Shown piece after piece: positions 44,671 through 54,673 of a stretch of 64,000 nt of DNA. How positions within the stretch are numbered: position 1 is the stretch's first letter; every line of letters begins with the position of its first letter. The stretch is from Pollenia angustigena. Taxonomy: Eukaryota; Arthropoda; Insecta; Diptera; Polleniidae. A program made the position numbers and the translations under genes. The notes below the pieces were generated by a model. That model worked only from the letters and a program-made list of their open reading frames with translations. It did not search any database and was not told the DNA's origin. The stretch lies in assembly GCA_930367215.1 (NCBI GenBank), contig OV884060.1:100774151-100838150 (forward strand). Direction: 5' to 3'.

Positions 44671-47600
44671 ATGGTCGGTATAATTAAATGTAGTGAGTGC
44701 AAAAAAGTTTTTGAAAAAGAAATGGACTTAAAATTTCATGAAAAAACGCATGCGTCTTCATCTTCACAAAATCAAATAGGAAAAGTGAAACAAGTGACAA
44801 GTGCCTTTAAAAATAGAATAATAATTATTTCATATGAAAATATGAATAAAAGAAATATTATTCCGGAAATATTTTTAAAAGAAGCTGCCTCGGTAATGAA
44901 GTCGGAAGTGGAGAAGTTTTTAAGACTCCATGTCATATTGAAATTCAATATGGAACTTTCAGGGTTTTATATAAAGCCCAACATTAAAGAAGGAGAAAAT
45001 ATATCCACAGAATTAAAAACCTTCCAAACCAAAATGGAAGAAATATATTGTATTGAAGATTTTGATGTCATTTTCAATAACAAAATTGAAAAAGTGCTAC
45101 AAAAAATGGAGGAGTTTCAAGAAAGGGATAGTGGTTGGACTCTTATTGAAATATTAAAAGTGGATGTCAATTTAAACAAGTACCAACCAATGAGAGGCTC
45201 AAGTTTCATACCACTTCCCAGAAAACTAATGTTAAAAAAAGCCTGCCTCAATATTAAAAACAGAGATGAGTTTTGTTTTAAATGGGCTGTTATATCAGCA
45301 ATAGCTGACTTAAGACAAAATAATGCCAATCTACCATTTATGTATAATGTTAAGATTGAGGAAAAAATAATTGCCATAAATGGTTATACCTTAGATTTTA
45401 AGGGATTAAGCTTCCCTCTAAAAATAAAAGACATAGCCATTTTTGAAGGAAACAACCCTCTGATAAGTATTAATGTTTTTGGATATGATGACGAAAAAGA
45501 TTTAGTTGTTGGACCCTATTACAAAACTAAAGGGAAAAAATCCAAACACATTTCCCTTATGTTCCTACAGGAGAAAAATGGAGTTAATTCCCACTTTATG
45601 TGGATAAAAAATATTTCAAGGTAAGTTTATAATTGACAACCGTTATAATTTTGTGTTATTAAAATGTTATCTTTATTTTTCTTTTTGCAGATTAATCAGA
45701 TTGCAAACAACGAAGCATAAGGGCAAAATTTTTGTATGCGATGACTGTCTGCAGCATTTTTACCAAAAGGATAAATTAAATAATCACCAACAACACTGTA
45801 ACAGAAAAATCGCATATGCTCCAAAGGAAAGTGAGTCAACATTAAAATTTAAGAATTTCAATAACTCCATTGAAGTTCCATTTGTGATATATGCTGATTC
45901 GGAATGTATTTTTGAAAACATTCAAACGTGCATTCCGAAAGGGGATACTTCATCAACAACTTTGATTGATAAGCATATCCCCTATGCATTTTCATATTTC
46001 ATTAAGTGTAATTTCAATGATAATTTAAATAGATTAAGAATATTTAAAGGGCTTGATTCCGCAAAGCTCTTTATAGAAAATTTAGTACTAGATATCAAAT
46101 ATTTAAATGATAATTTTCTCACTAAAATTGTTCCAATGACACCCTTAACCGAACAGGAAAATTTAAATTTTGAAAACAATAATGTTTGTCATATTTGCTC
46201 TCAAGCTATTACAAATGACATTAAAGTAAAAGATCATTGTCATTTAAGTGGAAAGTATAGAAAACCAGCTCATAACTATTGCAATATTAATTATAAAATA
46301 CCAAAATTTTTCCCTGTTATTTTTCATAATTTTTCGGCCTATGACTGCCATTTACTTATAAAAGAGCTAAACAATATTGATGATGGTCCTATAAATATTA
46401 TTCCACTTAATAAGGAGCTATATATATCACTGTCTAAGTCTATAAAAGGCGAAAGCACTGACAATATTGAAATACGATTTTTAGACTCCTATAGATTTAT
46501 GCCCTCAAGCTTAGACAATCTCGTTAAGAATTTAACTAAACGTGAATTGAAAATAGTTAAATCATTTTGTGTAGATGATGAAACTAAGTTTAATTTACTT
46601 GTAAGAAAAGGAGTTTTTCCATATAATTATTTGAATTCTGTTGCGAAACTTACAGAAAAACATTTGCCAAGCAAAGAAGATTTCTTTAATAAGTTAAATA
46701 ATACACATTGTTCTGAAGCAGACTACATTCATGCTAAAATGGTTTGGAGTACATTTCAATGTGAAACTTTGGAAGACTATTTAATGTTATACCTTAAAAC
46801 TGATGTTTTATTGTTAGCAGATGTATTTGAGAATTTTAGGATTGTTTGTAAAGACATTTATAATTTAGACCCATGCCATTATTTCACAGCTCCAGGATTG
46901 TCATGGGATGCTATGCTTAAATTAACAAATATTAAATTAGATTTGCTAACTGATCTAGAAATGATCTCCTTTCTTCAAAAGGGTATTCGAGGAGGAATAG
47001 TTCAATGCTCTCAAAGGCATTCTATTGCTAACAATAAATATTTGCCAGATTATGATCAAAGCCTACCTTCTAAATACTTAATGTATTTAGACGCAAATAA
47101 TTTATATGGTTGGGCAATGTCTGAAGCTCTACCAGAACGTAATTTTGAGTGGGTACAAAACATTGATAATTTTTCTTTAGACTCAATACCAAATGATTCA
47201 GATATTGGATAAATTTTAGAAGTTGATTTAGTATATCCAACAGAAATCCATGATACTCACAATAATTTACCTTTTTGTAGTGAAAACAAAACTCCACAGA
47301 TTCTAAAGAAAAAAAGTTACTTGTTGATTTAAATAACAAATCGGAGTATGTAATTTATTATAAAAACTTACAGCAATGTTTAAAACATGGTTTGAAGCTA
47401 ACTAAAATTCATAGAATATTAAAATTTAAACAGTCTTATTGGTTAAAAAAATATATTTCACTAAATAATTTTCATAGAACTAACGCAAAAAACACTTTTG
47501 AGAAAAATTTCTTCAAATTATTAAACAATGCAGTATACGGAAAAACAATGGAAAACGTTGGTAAACGTAAAAATATAAAAATAGTTAATAATTGGGAAAA

Positions 47601-48397
47601 TGTTGGTAAGAGACTTGGAGCTCGTTCTCTTATTGCTAAACCAGAATTTCATTCTGTAAGTATATTTGAAGAAAACATGGTAGCAGTTGAACTAAATAAA
47701 TCTTTTTCATTTTACAATAAGCCTATTTACTTAGGTTTTACAATCTTAGAACTTTCGAAATGGAAAATGTATGATTTTCATTACATTAGAATTAAATTAT
47801 ATGGACACAGATTCATTTATTTATACATTTGAAACGGATGACTTCTATAAAGATATAATTAACGACATTGATTTAAAGTTTGATACATCAGAGTATGAAA
47901 CAAATAATAAATTTGGAATACCAAAAAAAAATAAAAAAGTCTTAGGGATGATGAAAGACGAAAATAATGGAATTATTATGAAAGAATTTGTAGGTTTGAG
48001 AGCAAAAATGTGTGCTTTTAAAACAGCAGATATGCAGGAAATTAAAAAGGCTAAGGGTGTCAAGAGTAGCATATGTAACAGTTTAAGTCTATCTGATTAT
48101 AAAAATTGTTTATTTAACAAACAAATTTATTATGGAAATATGTATATTTTTAAGTCAAAACTACATGTGTTATATACCTCCTTAATTAATAAAATATCAT
48201 TAAGTTATTTAGATAATAAGAGATATATTTGTGATAATAATGTTAATACTCTTGCTTGGGGTCACTACAAGCAACAATTTTTAAAATTTGATGAAGATGA
48301 TGACTACCTAATGAAAGTAGACGTAGATTTAATTAATTATAAAGATCAGTTTCAAAAAGATAATGATGATGAATATTTAATGGAAATTGAATACTAA
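44671..48397 (+). pseudogene. Protein-primed DNA polymerase B, spliced, three breaks
   Basis: Exon 1 is 44671-45620 with an N-terminal C2H2 finger (C7, C10, H23, H27). The intron 45621-45690 (GTAAGT..TTTTTGCAG, 70 bp) joins in frame to exon 2. Exon 2 has a second finger-like motif, then exonuclease motifs (YADSECIF; HNFSAYDCHLL; YLKTDVLLLADVF), an HNH/VII-like zinc site (CHICS..KVKDHCH..HNYCN), and polymerase motifs A (DANNLYGW), B (KLLNNAVYGK) and C (YMDTDSF). Breaks: TAA at 47210-47212 where Tyr is expected, a frameshift near 47310, and another near 47795 just before motif C. PolB copies the linear element from a terminal protein primer. All catalytic motifs survive, but no single protein can span them. 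Confidence 0.9.
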
Positions 48398-48490
48398 AGA
48401 AACATTTTTTCATGTAAATATTATTTTAAATTAAAAATAAAACATTTTTATATTCATATATTTTATAAACAAAAAAAGAGTTTTATTTCT
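48398..48490. terminator. Convergent polyadenylation region
   Basis: AATAAA at 48436 serves PolB on the plus strand. TTTATT at 48482 (AATAAA on the minus strand) serves the leftward gene cluster whose last stop is at 48491. Only 93 bp separates the two convergent genes. Confidence 0.55.
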
Positions 48491-49093
48491 TTAAATATTT
48501 TGCCATAATACATTTTCATTATCGTAATCTAATTTCTTTCGATTTCTTGTAACACGAGGAGAATATTGATAAGGTAAAGTTGATTGTTTCATATTTGAAT
48601 AGTTATCAGTTTTGGATAATATTCTAATTTTTGGAGTTCCTTTTTCCGAAAAGCTTTTAAGACGCTTAGCTACGGAAGATGCAGAAGAAGGATTAAATTT
48701 TTGTATTGTTGTATCCATATCGTTCTGGTCATCATTATTTGTGTAAATATCTTCAGGCAAATTCAAATCTGTTTGCAGTGCTATACTACTCGACTGAGGT
48801 GTAATTGTTTGCGTTTCAATATGCTTTTTATAAAACTTTTTCGTTTGAGTTTCATTATCGCGCAAATTATGCATTGTTGATATTTTATTCTGATTAGATG
48901 ATCGTTGGGATCCAATTAAATATTTAGCAAGTTCTTGTTTAATATAATACCATTTGTTTATATCCTTCAGTGTATGTGAACCATATATTGGCAAGAGTTT
49001 CCGATGTAAAAAATCTGAGTCAGAATGTTTAACTTTAAATTTTTCGTAAGTTGATGGATGTAGAACTATAAGTTTTGATAATTTATTTGACAT
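48491..49093 (-). CDS. Polinton small protein with three (T/L)QT motifs (200 aa)
   Basis: Unknown function; a protein at this place and with a similar front half (INKWYYIKQELAKYLIG, residues 45-61) is common in animal Polintons. Residues 65-200 look disordered: Ser, Asn and Gln rich with a basic C-terminus (SPRVTRNRKK). TQT at 82-84, TQT at 94-96 and LQT at 106-108 are spaced exactly 12 residues, the arrangement of proteins that bind dynein light chain LC8 multivalently. The start overlaps the stop of the upstream frame by 11 bases, giving a compact leftward cluster with 49083-49427 and 49396-50058. The frame is intact. Confidence 0.7.
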   Translation of the reverse strand: MSNKLSKLIVLHPSTYEKFKVKHSDSDFLHRKLLPIYGSHTLKDINKWYYIKQELAKYLIGSQRSSNQNKISTMHNLRDNETQTKKFYKKHIETQTITPQSSSIALQTDLNLPEDIYTNNDDQNDMDTTIQKFNPSSASSVAKRLKSFSEKGTPKIRILSKTDNYSNMKQSTLPYQYSPRVTRNRKKLDYDNENVLWQNI

Positions 49094-49427
49094 TTTCTAA
49101 AATTTTTCCAATGACTCCACTTAATATTGATGTAATAATAATGGGTAAAAATCCTCCCTTTTGAATAAGATGTTTCCTCTTTTGACGCATAGAGGTTTGT
49201 GATGAGCAAACTTTCCTCAAAGTATTTTTATATGGTTTTAGTTTTTCAAACACATTTTTGTTTATTTTATGATTTTTGTTTATAATATTTAAAATAATTT
49301 CATTTAAAGTTTTGATAACAACATTGTCAACATTTTTCAAAATTGCATTTCGTAGTTTGTGATCCGCTTTTTTAAGAACATAGAGAATATGTTTGTTATC
49401 CTTCAGTAACTTTAGATTTGAAGTCAT
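49083..49427 (-). CDS. Candidate membrane-active virion protein with protease site (114 aa)
   Basis: Residues 1-85 are strongly basic and helical-looking (NAILKNVDNVVIKTLNEII; LKPYKNTLRKV). Residues 93-113 are hydrophobic and end in a short amphipathic helix (FLPIIITSILSGVIGKIL). Between them is QKGG-F (89-93), which fits the adenovirus-protease consensus (M/I/L/N/Q)xGG cut after the second Gly. A protease homologue is encoded at 56647. Small proteins of this design are recurrent in adintovirus-like elements. Inference: cleavage would free a lytic peptide during maturation or entry. It overlaps the ATPase end by 32 bases. Confidence 0.7.
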   Translation of the reverse strand: MTSNLKLLKDNKHILYVLKKADHKLRNAILKNVDNVVIKTLNEIILNIINKNHKINKNVFEKLKPYKNTLRKVCSSQTSMRQKRKHLIQKGGFLPIIITSILSGVIGKILENVK

Positions 49428-50058
49428 TGTTTATATTTGCATATATATAGTAATCTGTATTAAAAATATTTGATCTAAATCTTAAAGCGTTTGGTATTTC
49501 TTGAGTAAGATCAATTATTAAATAACCATGAGCCTGTTCTGTACAATGATTATATACATCTACTAAAGATTTTGAGTTTTCTGGATATACTTGGCGAGCT
49601 AGATGTTGGAATTGTGTCTTATCTCTTGGATTTTTAAACATAACTATATATTTGGAGTTTAATGATATATCTCGCGAATAAGACCCTTTATGAAAAATAT
49701 TTTGTGTAACTAAAATTACGCTTAAGTTTCTATGATGAGATCCTTTTGTAAATAGTTCACAAACTTTCTTATTTGATGATTGAAGCATTAAATCATCCAA
49801 TATTATTAAAGTAGATTCTTCGTCATTCGTATTAAAAGACTCTGGAATTCCTTTAACAAACTCTACATTTTCTATATTTGGAAGTGCATTTATTTCAGAA
49901 TAACACCATATGATTCGGTCTATATCTTTAGATATTATATTTTGATTTTTTATAATATTTTTAATAAAAGTAGATTTCCCACAGCCTGAGGGACCACAAA
50001 CCATTATTGTAAATGGATATATAAACTGATGAAACATGTTTGCACTCTTAAAAGCCAT
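49396..50058 (-). CDS. A32/FtsK-type DNA packaging ATPase (220 aa)
   Basis: A P-loop ATPase that drives genome packaging into capsids. Walker A is GPSGCGKST (residues 22-30), Walker B LIILDDL (84-90), followed by the LVTQN sensor-like motif near residue 117. Size and motifs match the A32-like family shared by Polintons and large DNA viruses. The frame is uninterrupted and starts MAFKSANMF at 50058. It is the first gene of a leftward three-gene cluster and diverges from integrase across only 38 bp. Confidence 0.92.
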   Translation of the reverse strand: MAFKSANMFHQFIYPFTIMVCGPSGCGKSTFIKNIIKNQNIISKDIDRIIWCYSEINALPNIENVEFVKGIPESFNTNDEESTLIILDDLMLQSSNKKVCELFTKGSHHRNLSVILVTQNIFHKGSYSRDISLNSKYIVMFKNPRDKTQFQHLARQVYPENSKSLVDVYNHCTEQAHGYLIIDLTQEIPNALRFRSNIFNTDYYIYANINNDFKSKVTEG

Positions 50059-50096
50059 TTGTTAATGAATTAAAAAGGAAGAATATTTTAATTAAT
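50059..50096. promoter_or_regulatory. 38-bp divergent intergenic region
   Basis: The start codons of ATPase (-) and integrase (+) lie 38 bases apart. Any bidirectional promoter must extend into the coding starts or be very small. No clear TATA box is visible within it. Confidence 0.4.
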
Positions 50097-51020
50097 ATGA
50101 GTAGAAAAAATCTTATTGACGAAATTCATAGTCAAGCTAGAAAAAACTTTAAGCGACGTAGGTTTATTCAAAAGGGAATTTTAGATACTTGGCAAATAGA
50201 CTTGGTGGAGATGTTACCATATGCAAAATTTAATAAAGGTTTCAAGTATATGCTTACTGTAATTGATGTTTTTTCAAAGTATGCCTACGCTGTGCCATTA
50301 AAAACTAAAACAGGATTTGAGGTTTCAAAATCATTAAAAAGTATTGTAAACTTAAACAGTAACAAAGCTCCTAAAAACCTGCATTCAGACCAAGGAAAAG
50401 AATTTTATAACACATATTTCAAAACTCTAATGAAAGAGCTAAATATTAATCATTACCATACCTATTCAAATTTAAAAGCGTCAATAGTTGAACGATTTTA
50501 TAGAACTTTAAAAAATAAAATGTGGAAACAATTTAGTATGCAAGGAAACTATAACTGGATAGATGTATTAGATAAACTGTTGAAAGAATATAATTCATCT
50601 TATCATCGAAGTATAAAGATGAAACCTAATTCAGTCAACAAGCGAAATGAAAAAAAAATTTTAAGAACTGTGTATAATAATTTAAAAGTTTTTAAAAACG
50701 GAAAATTCAACATAAACGATTTTGTTCGCATAAGCAAATATAAAAATGTTTTTGAAAAGGGGTATACACCAAATTGGTCTACAGAAGTTTTTAAAGTTAA
50801 TAAAATAAATGCAACAAACCCTGTCACATACCAGCTAAAAGATTTTAATGGAAATTTAATTAAAGGTGGATTTTATCAAGAGGAGTTATTAAAAACTAAA
50901 GTTCCTAACATCTTTTTAGTTGAAAAAGTCTTAAAACGTAGAGTCGAAAAACTATTTATAAAATGGCTGGGTTTCGGAAAAGAATATAATTCATGGATTA
51001 ATCAAACAGATTTTAGTTGA
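50097..51020 (+). CDS. Polinton integrase, DDE with chromodomain (307 aa)
   Basis: A retroviral-type rve integrase that inserts the element and makes the 6-bp duplication. Catalytic residues: D35 (WQIDLVEM), D98 (LHSDQGKEF) and E132 (SIVERFYRTLKNKMW). The N-terminus LIDEIHSQARKNFKRRRF is the usual start of this family. A chromodomain occupies ~265-305 (VEKVLKRRVEKLFIKWLG..NSWI) and could guide insertion to chromatin marks. The frame is complete with all three acidic residues, so this gene looks potentially functional even though the element is not. Confidence 0.94.
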   Translation: MSRKNLIDEIHSQARKNFKRRRFIQKGILDTWQIDLVEMLPYAKFNKGFKYMLTVIDVFSKYAYAVPLKTKTGFEVSKSLKSIVNLNSNKAPKNLHSDQGKEFYNTYFKTLMKELNINHYHTYSNLKASIVERFYRTLKNKMWKQFSMQGNYNWIDVLDKLLKEYNSSYHRSIKMKPNSVNKRNEKKILRTVYNNLKVFKNGKFNINDFVRISKYKNVFEKGYTPNWSTEVFKVNKINATNPVTYQLKDFNGNLIKGGFYQEELLKTKVPNIFLVEKVLKRRVEKLFIKWLGFGKEYNSWINQTDFS

Positions 51021-51082
51021 TAAACTAAATTTTTCATATATGTATAACACACAACTTATAATATTTAACATTTCTAATAAAT

Positions 51083-51988
51083 ATGGCGTCAAGCACAGAG
51101 GAAAATAGTATTTATGTTACTTTATTAAGTAATGATTCAGTAAATTTATATAAAAACACCTCAAGTACTTTCACAAATTTATTAAAGCAATCTCTTAGCA
51201 TGAGTGACCAGTGGGAAGTCGGATTATCAGATATATCCTTCTCGATAGCGAATAAACAACTAAATATGAATCAAAATATACTTAAACGTAAAAAACGCAA
51301 CATTTCAAATTTAAATAATCAATCTGTAAAAACATTGAAAATTGACCCTAATAATGAATATGATGAAATTAAAGCAAAATTTAAAGAACTAATGGAAACA
51401 TCTGACGCGCTGAAACTAAAAAATTTAAATAAAACTTCAAAATTTTTAAATACATTAAACATTGATAAGCCCCAATCTAATATACCTATGAGAGAAAAAG
51501 ACACTCGTAACGTAAATACAAAAAACTCAGAACCATCAAATAATGAAAAAGATCCAATTTTATCATCAAGAGAAAAAGATACTCGTAGCATAAATATAAA
51601 AAGTCCAGAATCATCAAATAATGAAAAAGAACCCATTTTATCATCAACAAATTATATTTTGGAAAAATCTTTGAACAAATTCTCTGACAACATAAATCAG
51701 TTTATTAATAAATTTGAATCGACTGATATAAGTGAAAACATATTTATTTATACTGATATAATAAAACCTCGGAATGTTGGTAGTAAAAAAATTAAATGTT
51801 TAAAAATATTTTCAGTAGCAACATTAAAGAACTATATTCATTTCAATAGAATTGAATATTTTCCTCTTGAAGCCTATAATATAAATGATATTTCCATAAT
51901 GATTCGAAATGATGAAGGAGAAGAGATAAGCTTTAATAAATTAGTTCCCGTCTATTGTACTCTGCACTTTAAAAAAAAGGGTATATAA
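51083..51988 (+). CDS. Candidate minor capsid (penton-like) protein (301 aa)
   Basis: The N-terminus SIYVTLLSNDSVNLYKNT and WEVGLSDISF, and the C-terminus with FIYTDIIKPRNVG..LKIF and HFKK, are the conserved blocks of the Polinton/adintovirus minor capsid protein, a single jelly-roll. Between them (residues ~70-190) lies a charged Asn/Lys-rich insert with a direct repeat of about 25 residues, REKDTR..NNEK(D/E)PILSS, twice (DNA ~51490-51640). That insert may be a surface loop. It follows the integrase stop by 62 bp; its own stop codon lies within a TATA-like sequence for the next gene. The frame is open. Confidence 0.7.
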   Translation: MASSTEENSIYVTLLSNDSVNLYKNTSSTFTNLLKQSLSMSDQWEVGLSDISFSIANKQLNMNQNILKRKKRNISNLNNQSVKTLKIDPNNEYDEIKAKFKELMETSDALKLKNLNKTSKFLNTLNIDKPQSNIPMREKDTRNVNTKNSEPSNNEKDPILSSREKDTRSINIKSPESSNNEKEPILSSTNYILEKSLNKFSDNINQFINKFESTDISENIFIYTDIIKPRNVGSKKIKCLKIFSVATLKNYIHFNRIEYFPLEAYNINDISIMIRNDEGEEISFNKLVPVYCTLHFKKKGI

Positions 51989-51990
51989 AA
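51982..51990 (+). promoter_or_regulatory. TATA box overlapping the upstream stop codon
   Basis: TATATAAAA at 51982-51990 contains the TAA stop (51986-51988) of the penton-like gene and lies ~50 bases before the ATG at 52033. Confidence 0.55.
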
Positions 51991-52032
51991 TAGGTGTGTT
52001 ACCACACAAAATTAATCATTTTTATTACAACC

Positions 52033-52470
52033 ATGGATACGATTTATACAAGTTATTATAATAATCAGTCTGGAGAAAATATACAAAATATTGGTGAAAT
52101 ATATCACGCACCAAGAATTTTACAATACGGTCGTGGCATTGGATCCATATTTTCGGCTGTATTTTCACATCTAAAACCCTTATTTAAAACGGGGATGAAT
52201 ATATTAAAGAATAAATCATTAGATATTGGAAAGGAAATTTTAGAAGAAATTGGAACAAAGCCAATAAAAGAAATCTTACTAAACAAAGGAAAAAAGGTCA
52301 TACAAAATATAAAAGAAGCTACTATTGATAAAATGAAAACAATGCAGAAAGGTAAAGGTCGACGTATAAAACTTAAACGTTTAAAGCAAAAGCAACAGAT
52401 TAAATCACAACGTTGTAGAGGAAAGAACTTTAAGGATATTTTTGGAAATTGGAAATGTCAGGATTTATAG
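52033..52470 (+). CDS. Candidate core/pVI-like virion protein with two protease sites (145 aa)
   Basis: The ATG at 52033 is chosen because upstream codons are non-ATG. QYGR-G (31-35) and QKGK-G (105-109) both fit the adenovirus-protease consensus (M/I/L/N/Q)xGx cut before Gly. Between them is an amphipathic region (GIGSIFSAVFSHLKPLF), and after the second site a highly basic tail (RRIKLKRLKQKQ). A Gly-rich start followed by an amphipathic helix is the design of adenovirus pVI-like and adintovirus core proteins. Inference: protease cutting removes a 34-residue leader and frees a DNA-binding tail. It overlaps the MCP start by 16 bases. Confidence 0.72.
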   Translation: MDTIYTSYYNNQSGENIQNIGEIYHAPRILQYGRGIGSIFSAVFSHLKPLFKTGMNILKNKSLDIGKEILEEIGTKPIKEILLNKGKKVIQNIKEATIDKMKTMQKGKGRRIKLKRLKQKQQIKSQRCRGKNFKDIFGNWKCQDL

Positions 52471-53889
52471 AATGTATGAAGAGTGAGTTGGATTTATTTG
52501 AATATCCTCCAATACAAACCAGCGTTGTTAAAACCGAAGAAATATGCTACAATCCAATTGCCTCACTAGATAATTCTAGCACAATTGAATTTGTATCACT
52601 AGGCAATGGTGAAACATATCGTGATCTTAATAGTATTTATCTTCGACTGGTTAATGAACTAAAAGGAACCGGAGGAGTTGTTAATAACTTATTGCACTCC
52701 TTGTTTAGAAATTGTATTGTACATTTAAACAATAAAAATGTATCACAACCTGACAATAACTATCACTATAGGGCTTATATAGAAAAATTGTTAAATTATG
52801 GAAATGATGCTAGATCAACGCATCTTGAATCATGTGGCTGGGCTATTGATACAAATAAAATAAATTCATTAGTTGATAAAGAAAATCCTGGTTTAGACAA
52901 GAGAAAAAAACTATTTAAGGATGGAAAAAGAGTAGAGCTTTTTGGAAAACTTCATGTTGATGTATTTAACCAACAAAAATACTTGCTTAATAATGTTGAT
53001 CTAAAGGTAACATTAAATTTGGAAAAACCGGAATTTTACATTTTAGAAGGTGGCGATAAAAATGAATCTTATGTTAAAATTCATGAAGCTAATTTATATA
53101 TAAACCATCTAACTATTAATCATAATATTCTAATGGCTCATCACAATGTATTACAATCAAGAAATGCTATTTATCCTTATAAAAGAGTGGAAATAAAAAC
53201 ATTTACAATACACCCTGGAAATCACTCATTAACTTTAGATAACGTTATACTAGGACAATTACCAAATTTTTTAATTTTTGGAATGGTGTCTAATAAAGCA
53301 TATACTGGAGAGAAAAAAGAAAATCCATTTTACTTTCAACATTTTAATTTACAAAGATTTAATTTGGTTGTAAATGGAGTACAATTTCCTGCGCAACCAA
53401 TTGAACTTAATTACAATAACGGAGGGATAATAAGTACTCGTGGTTATCAAACACTATTTAAGGGAACTGGAATTCATCATTTCGATAAAGGTCATCAAAT
53501 AACTAAAGAACTTTTTGATAACGGATATTTTTTACTTGCTTTTGACTTAACACCAGATCATAATAATAATTCCAATTGCGGTAACTTAATAAACCAGTGC
53601 CCATGTTCAGTAACTCTCGCGTCGGAAAGTTTTCGATTGAAATGTGTGAAATGAAACAAAAATGCCATAAATTAAAACAAACAGCTGTTTTTCTCACATA
53701 ATTGTGTCTGTAACTTTTTTTGGCGAGTACAAGTAGTGATGAAACGATACGAGTAAATACAAGTACATATTCGATACTTTTATATAAGTACCAAGTATTT
53801 TTGTAATCGATACTTAGCAACCGATTACCAAGTAGTATCGGTAAAAAAATACTCGGTATCGGTGAAGTAATCGTTTCACTTTGGTATTG

Positions 53890-54430
53890 AAATAAATCTT
53901 AAATTTTTGATTATTTTCCAAAGCTGGAGCACCAGTAACGGTATCAATAAACCGTTTGACCAGTAAACACCTATAAATAAAACCTATGCCGTGTAGGTCC
54001 ATTTCCTCAATTTCTGGCTATAGGAAGTCCGTTATCATGTCGCGATAGCGAACACCATTCACGGTAATTGCTTGGCCGACCTCATTTTCGAAGAAGTACG
54101 GCCCGATAACACTGCCAGCCGCAGAATTAAGTGGGCGAGCATGCACATATGTATGTTTTCCCATTACCTACAGACCCGGTTTGCTGAAATTTACGCATCA
54201 TTTCCCTTATTGTGGAAACATTTGGTCGATTATGCTGGCCAAAAAAATCACGATGTGCACGAAATGCATGTTGATTGAACGCCTATTTTCGAAAAAGGCT
54301 TTAACAATTTTAACGAGCTGCTTAATTGTGTACCTATCAATATTAGAAGTTCTTAAATACTGAAACAAAGAAAGGTCAATTTAAGTTGTGCAAAAAACTT
54401 GACGTTAAGGTCACTCACAATTATCGTGGA
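53890..54430 (-). pseudogene. Mariner-like transposase remnant
   Basis: On the minus strand, from ~54330 down, one reads an N-terminal helix-turn-helix stretch (RAFNQHAFRAHRDFFG, then TIREMMRKFQQTGSV). Then, after a gap, the core stretch GPYFFENEVGQAITVNG.RYRDMI appears. These are typical of insect mariner-like or IS630-like transposases. The middle and the C-terminal catalytic part are missing and several stops occur. It is an internally deleted fossil. Confidence 0.65.
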
Positions 54431-54673
54431 TTATTGTTTAACCACCCTTTATTATATATTTATCAATTTAAAAATAAAATACATATTTACATTGAAAATA
54501 AATTCATGGCAACATTGTTCATTTCTGGAATAAAATGTAAATAAAAGGTTGTTATCTGGGGCGAGAAAAAATTTAAACACTAAAAAACAATTAAAAATGC
54601 AAAATGCAAAGAATAATAATAATAATATTTTATTCTTGGCACATTTTTCATTGTTTTATTATTTTGCTTTTAA

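Noticed and set aside
51994..52032. GTG-initiated extension of the core-like protein
   Set aside because: Non-ATG start lying between the TATA box and the ATG at 52033, probably 5' leader.
52449..52454. Upstream TTG as start of the major capsid protein
   Set aside because: Eukaryotic-type gene; the ATG at 52455 is two codons downstream and preferable.
53503..54002. Two minus-strand frames of 105 and 62 codons
   Set aside because: They cross the capsid/insertion border and AT-rich repeats; no coherent protein.
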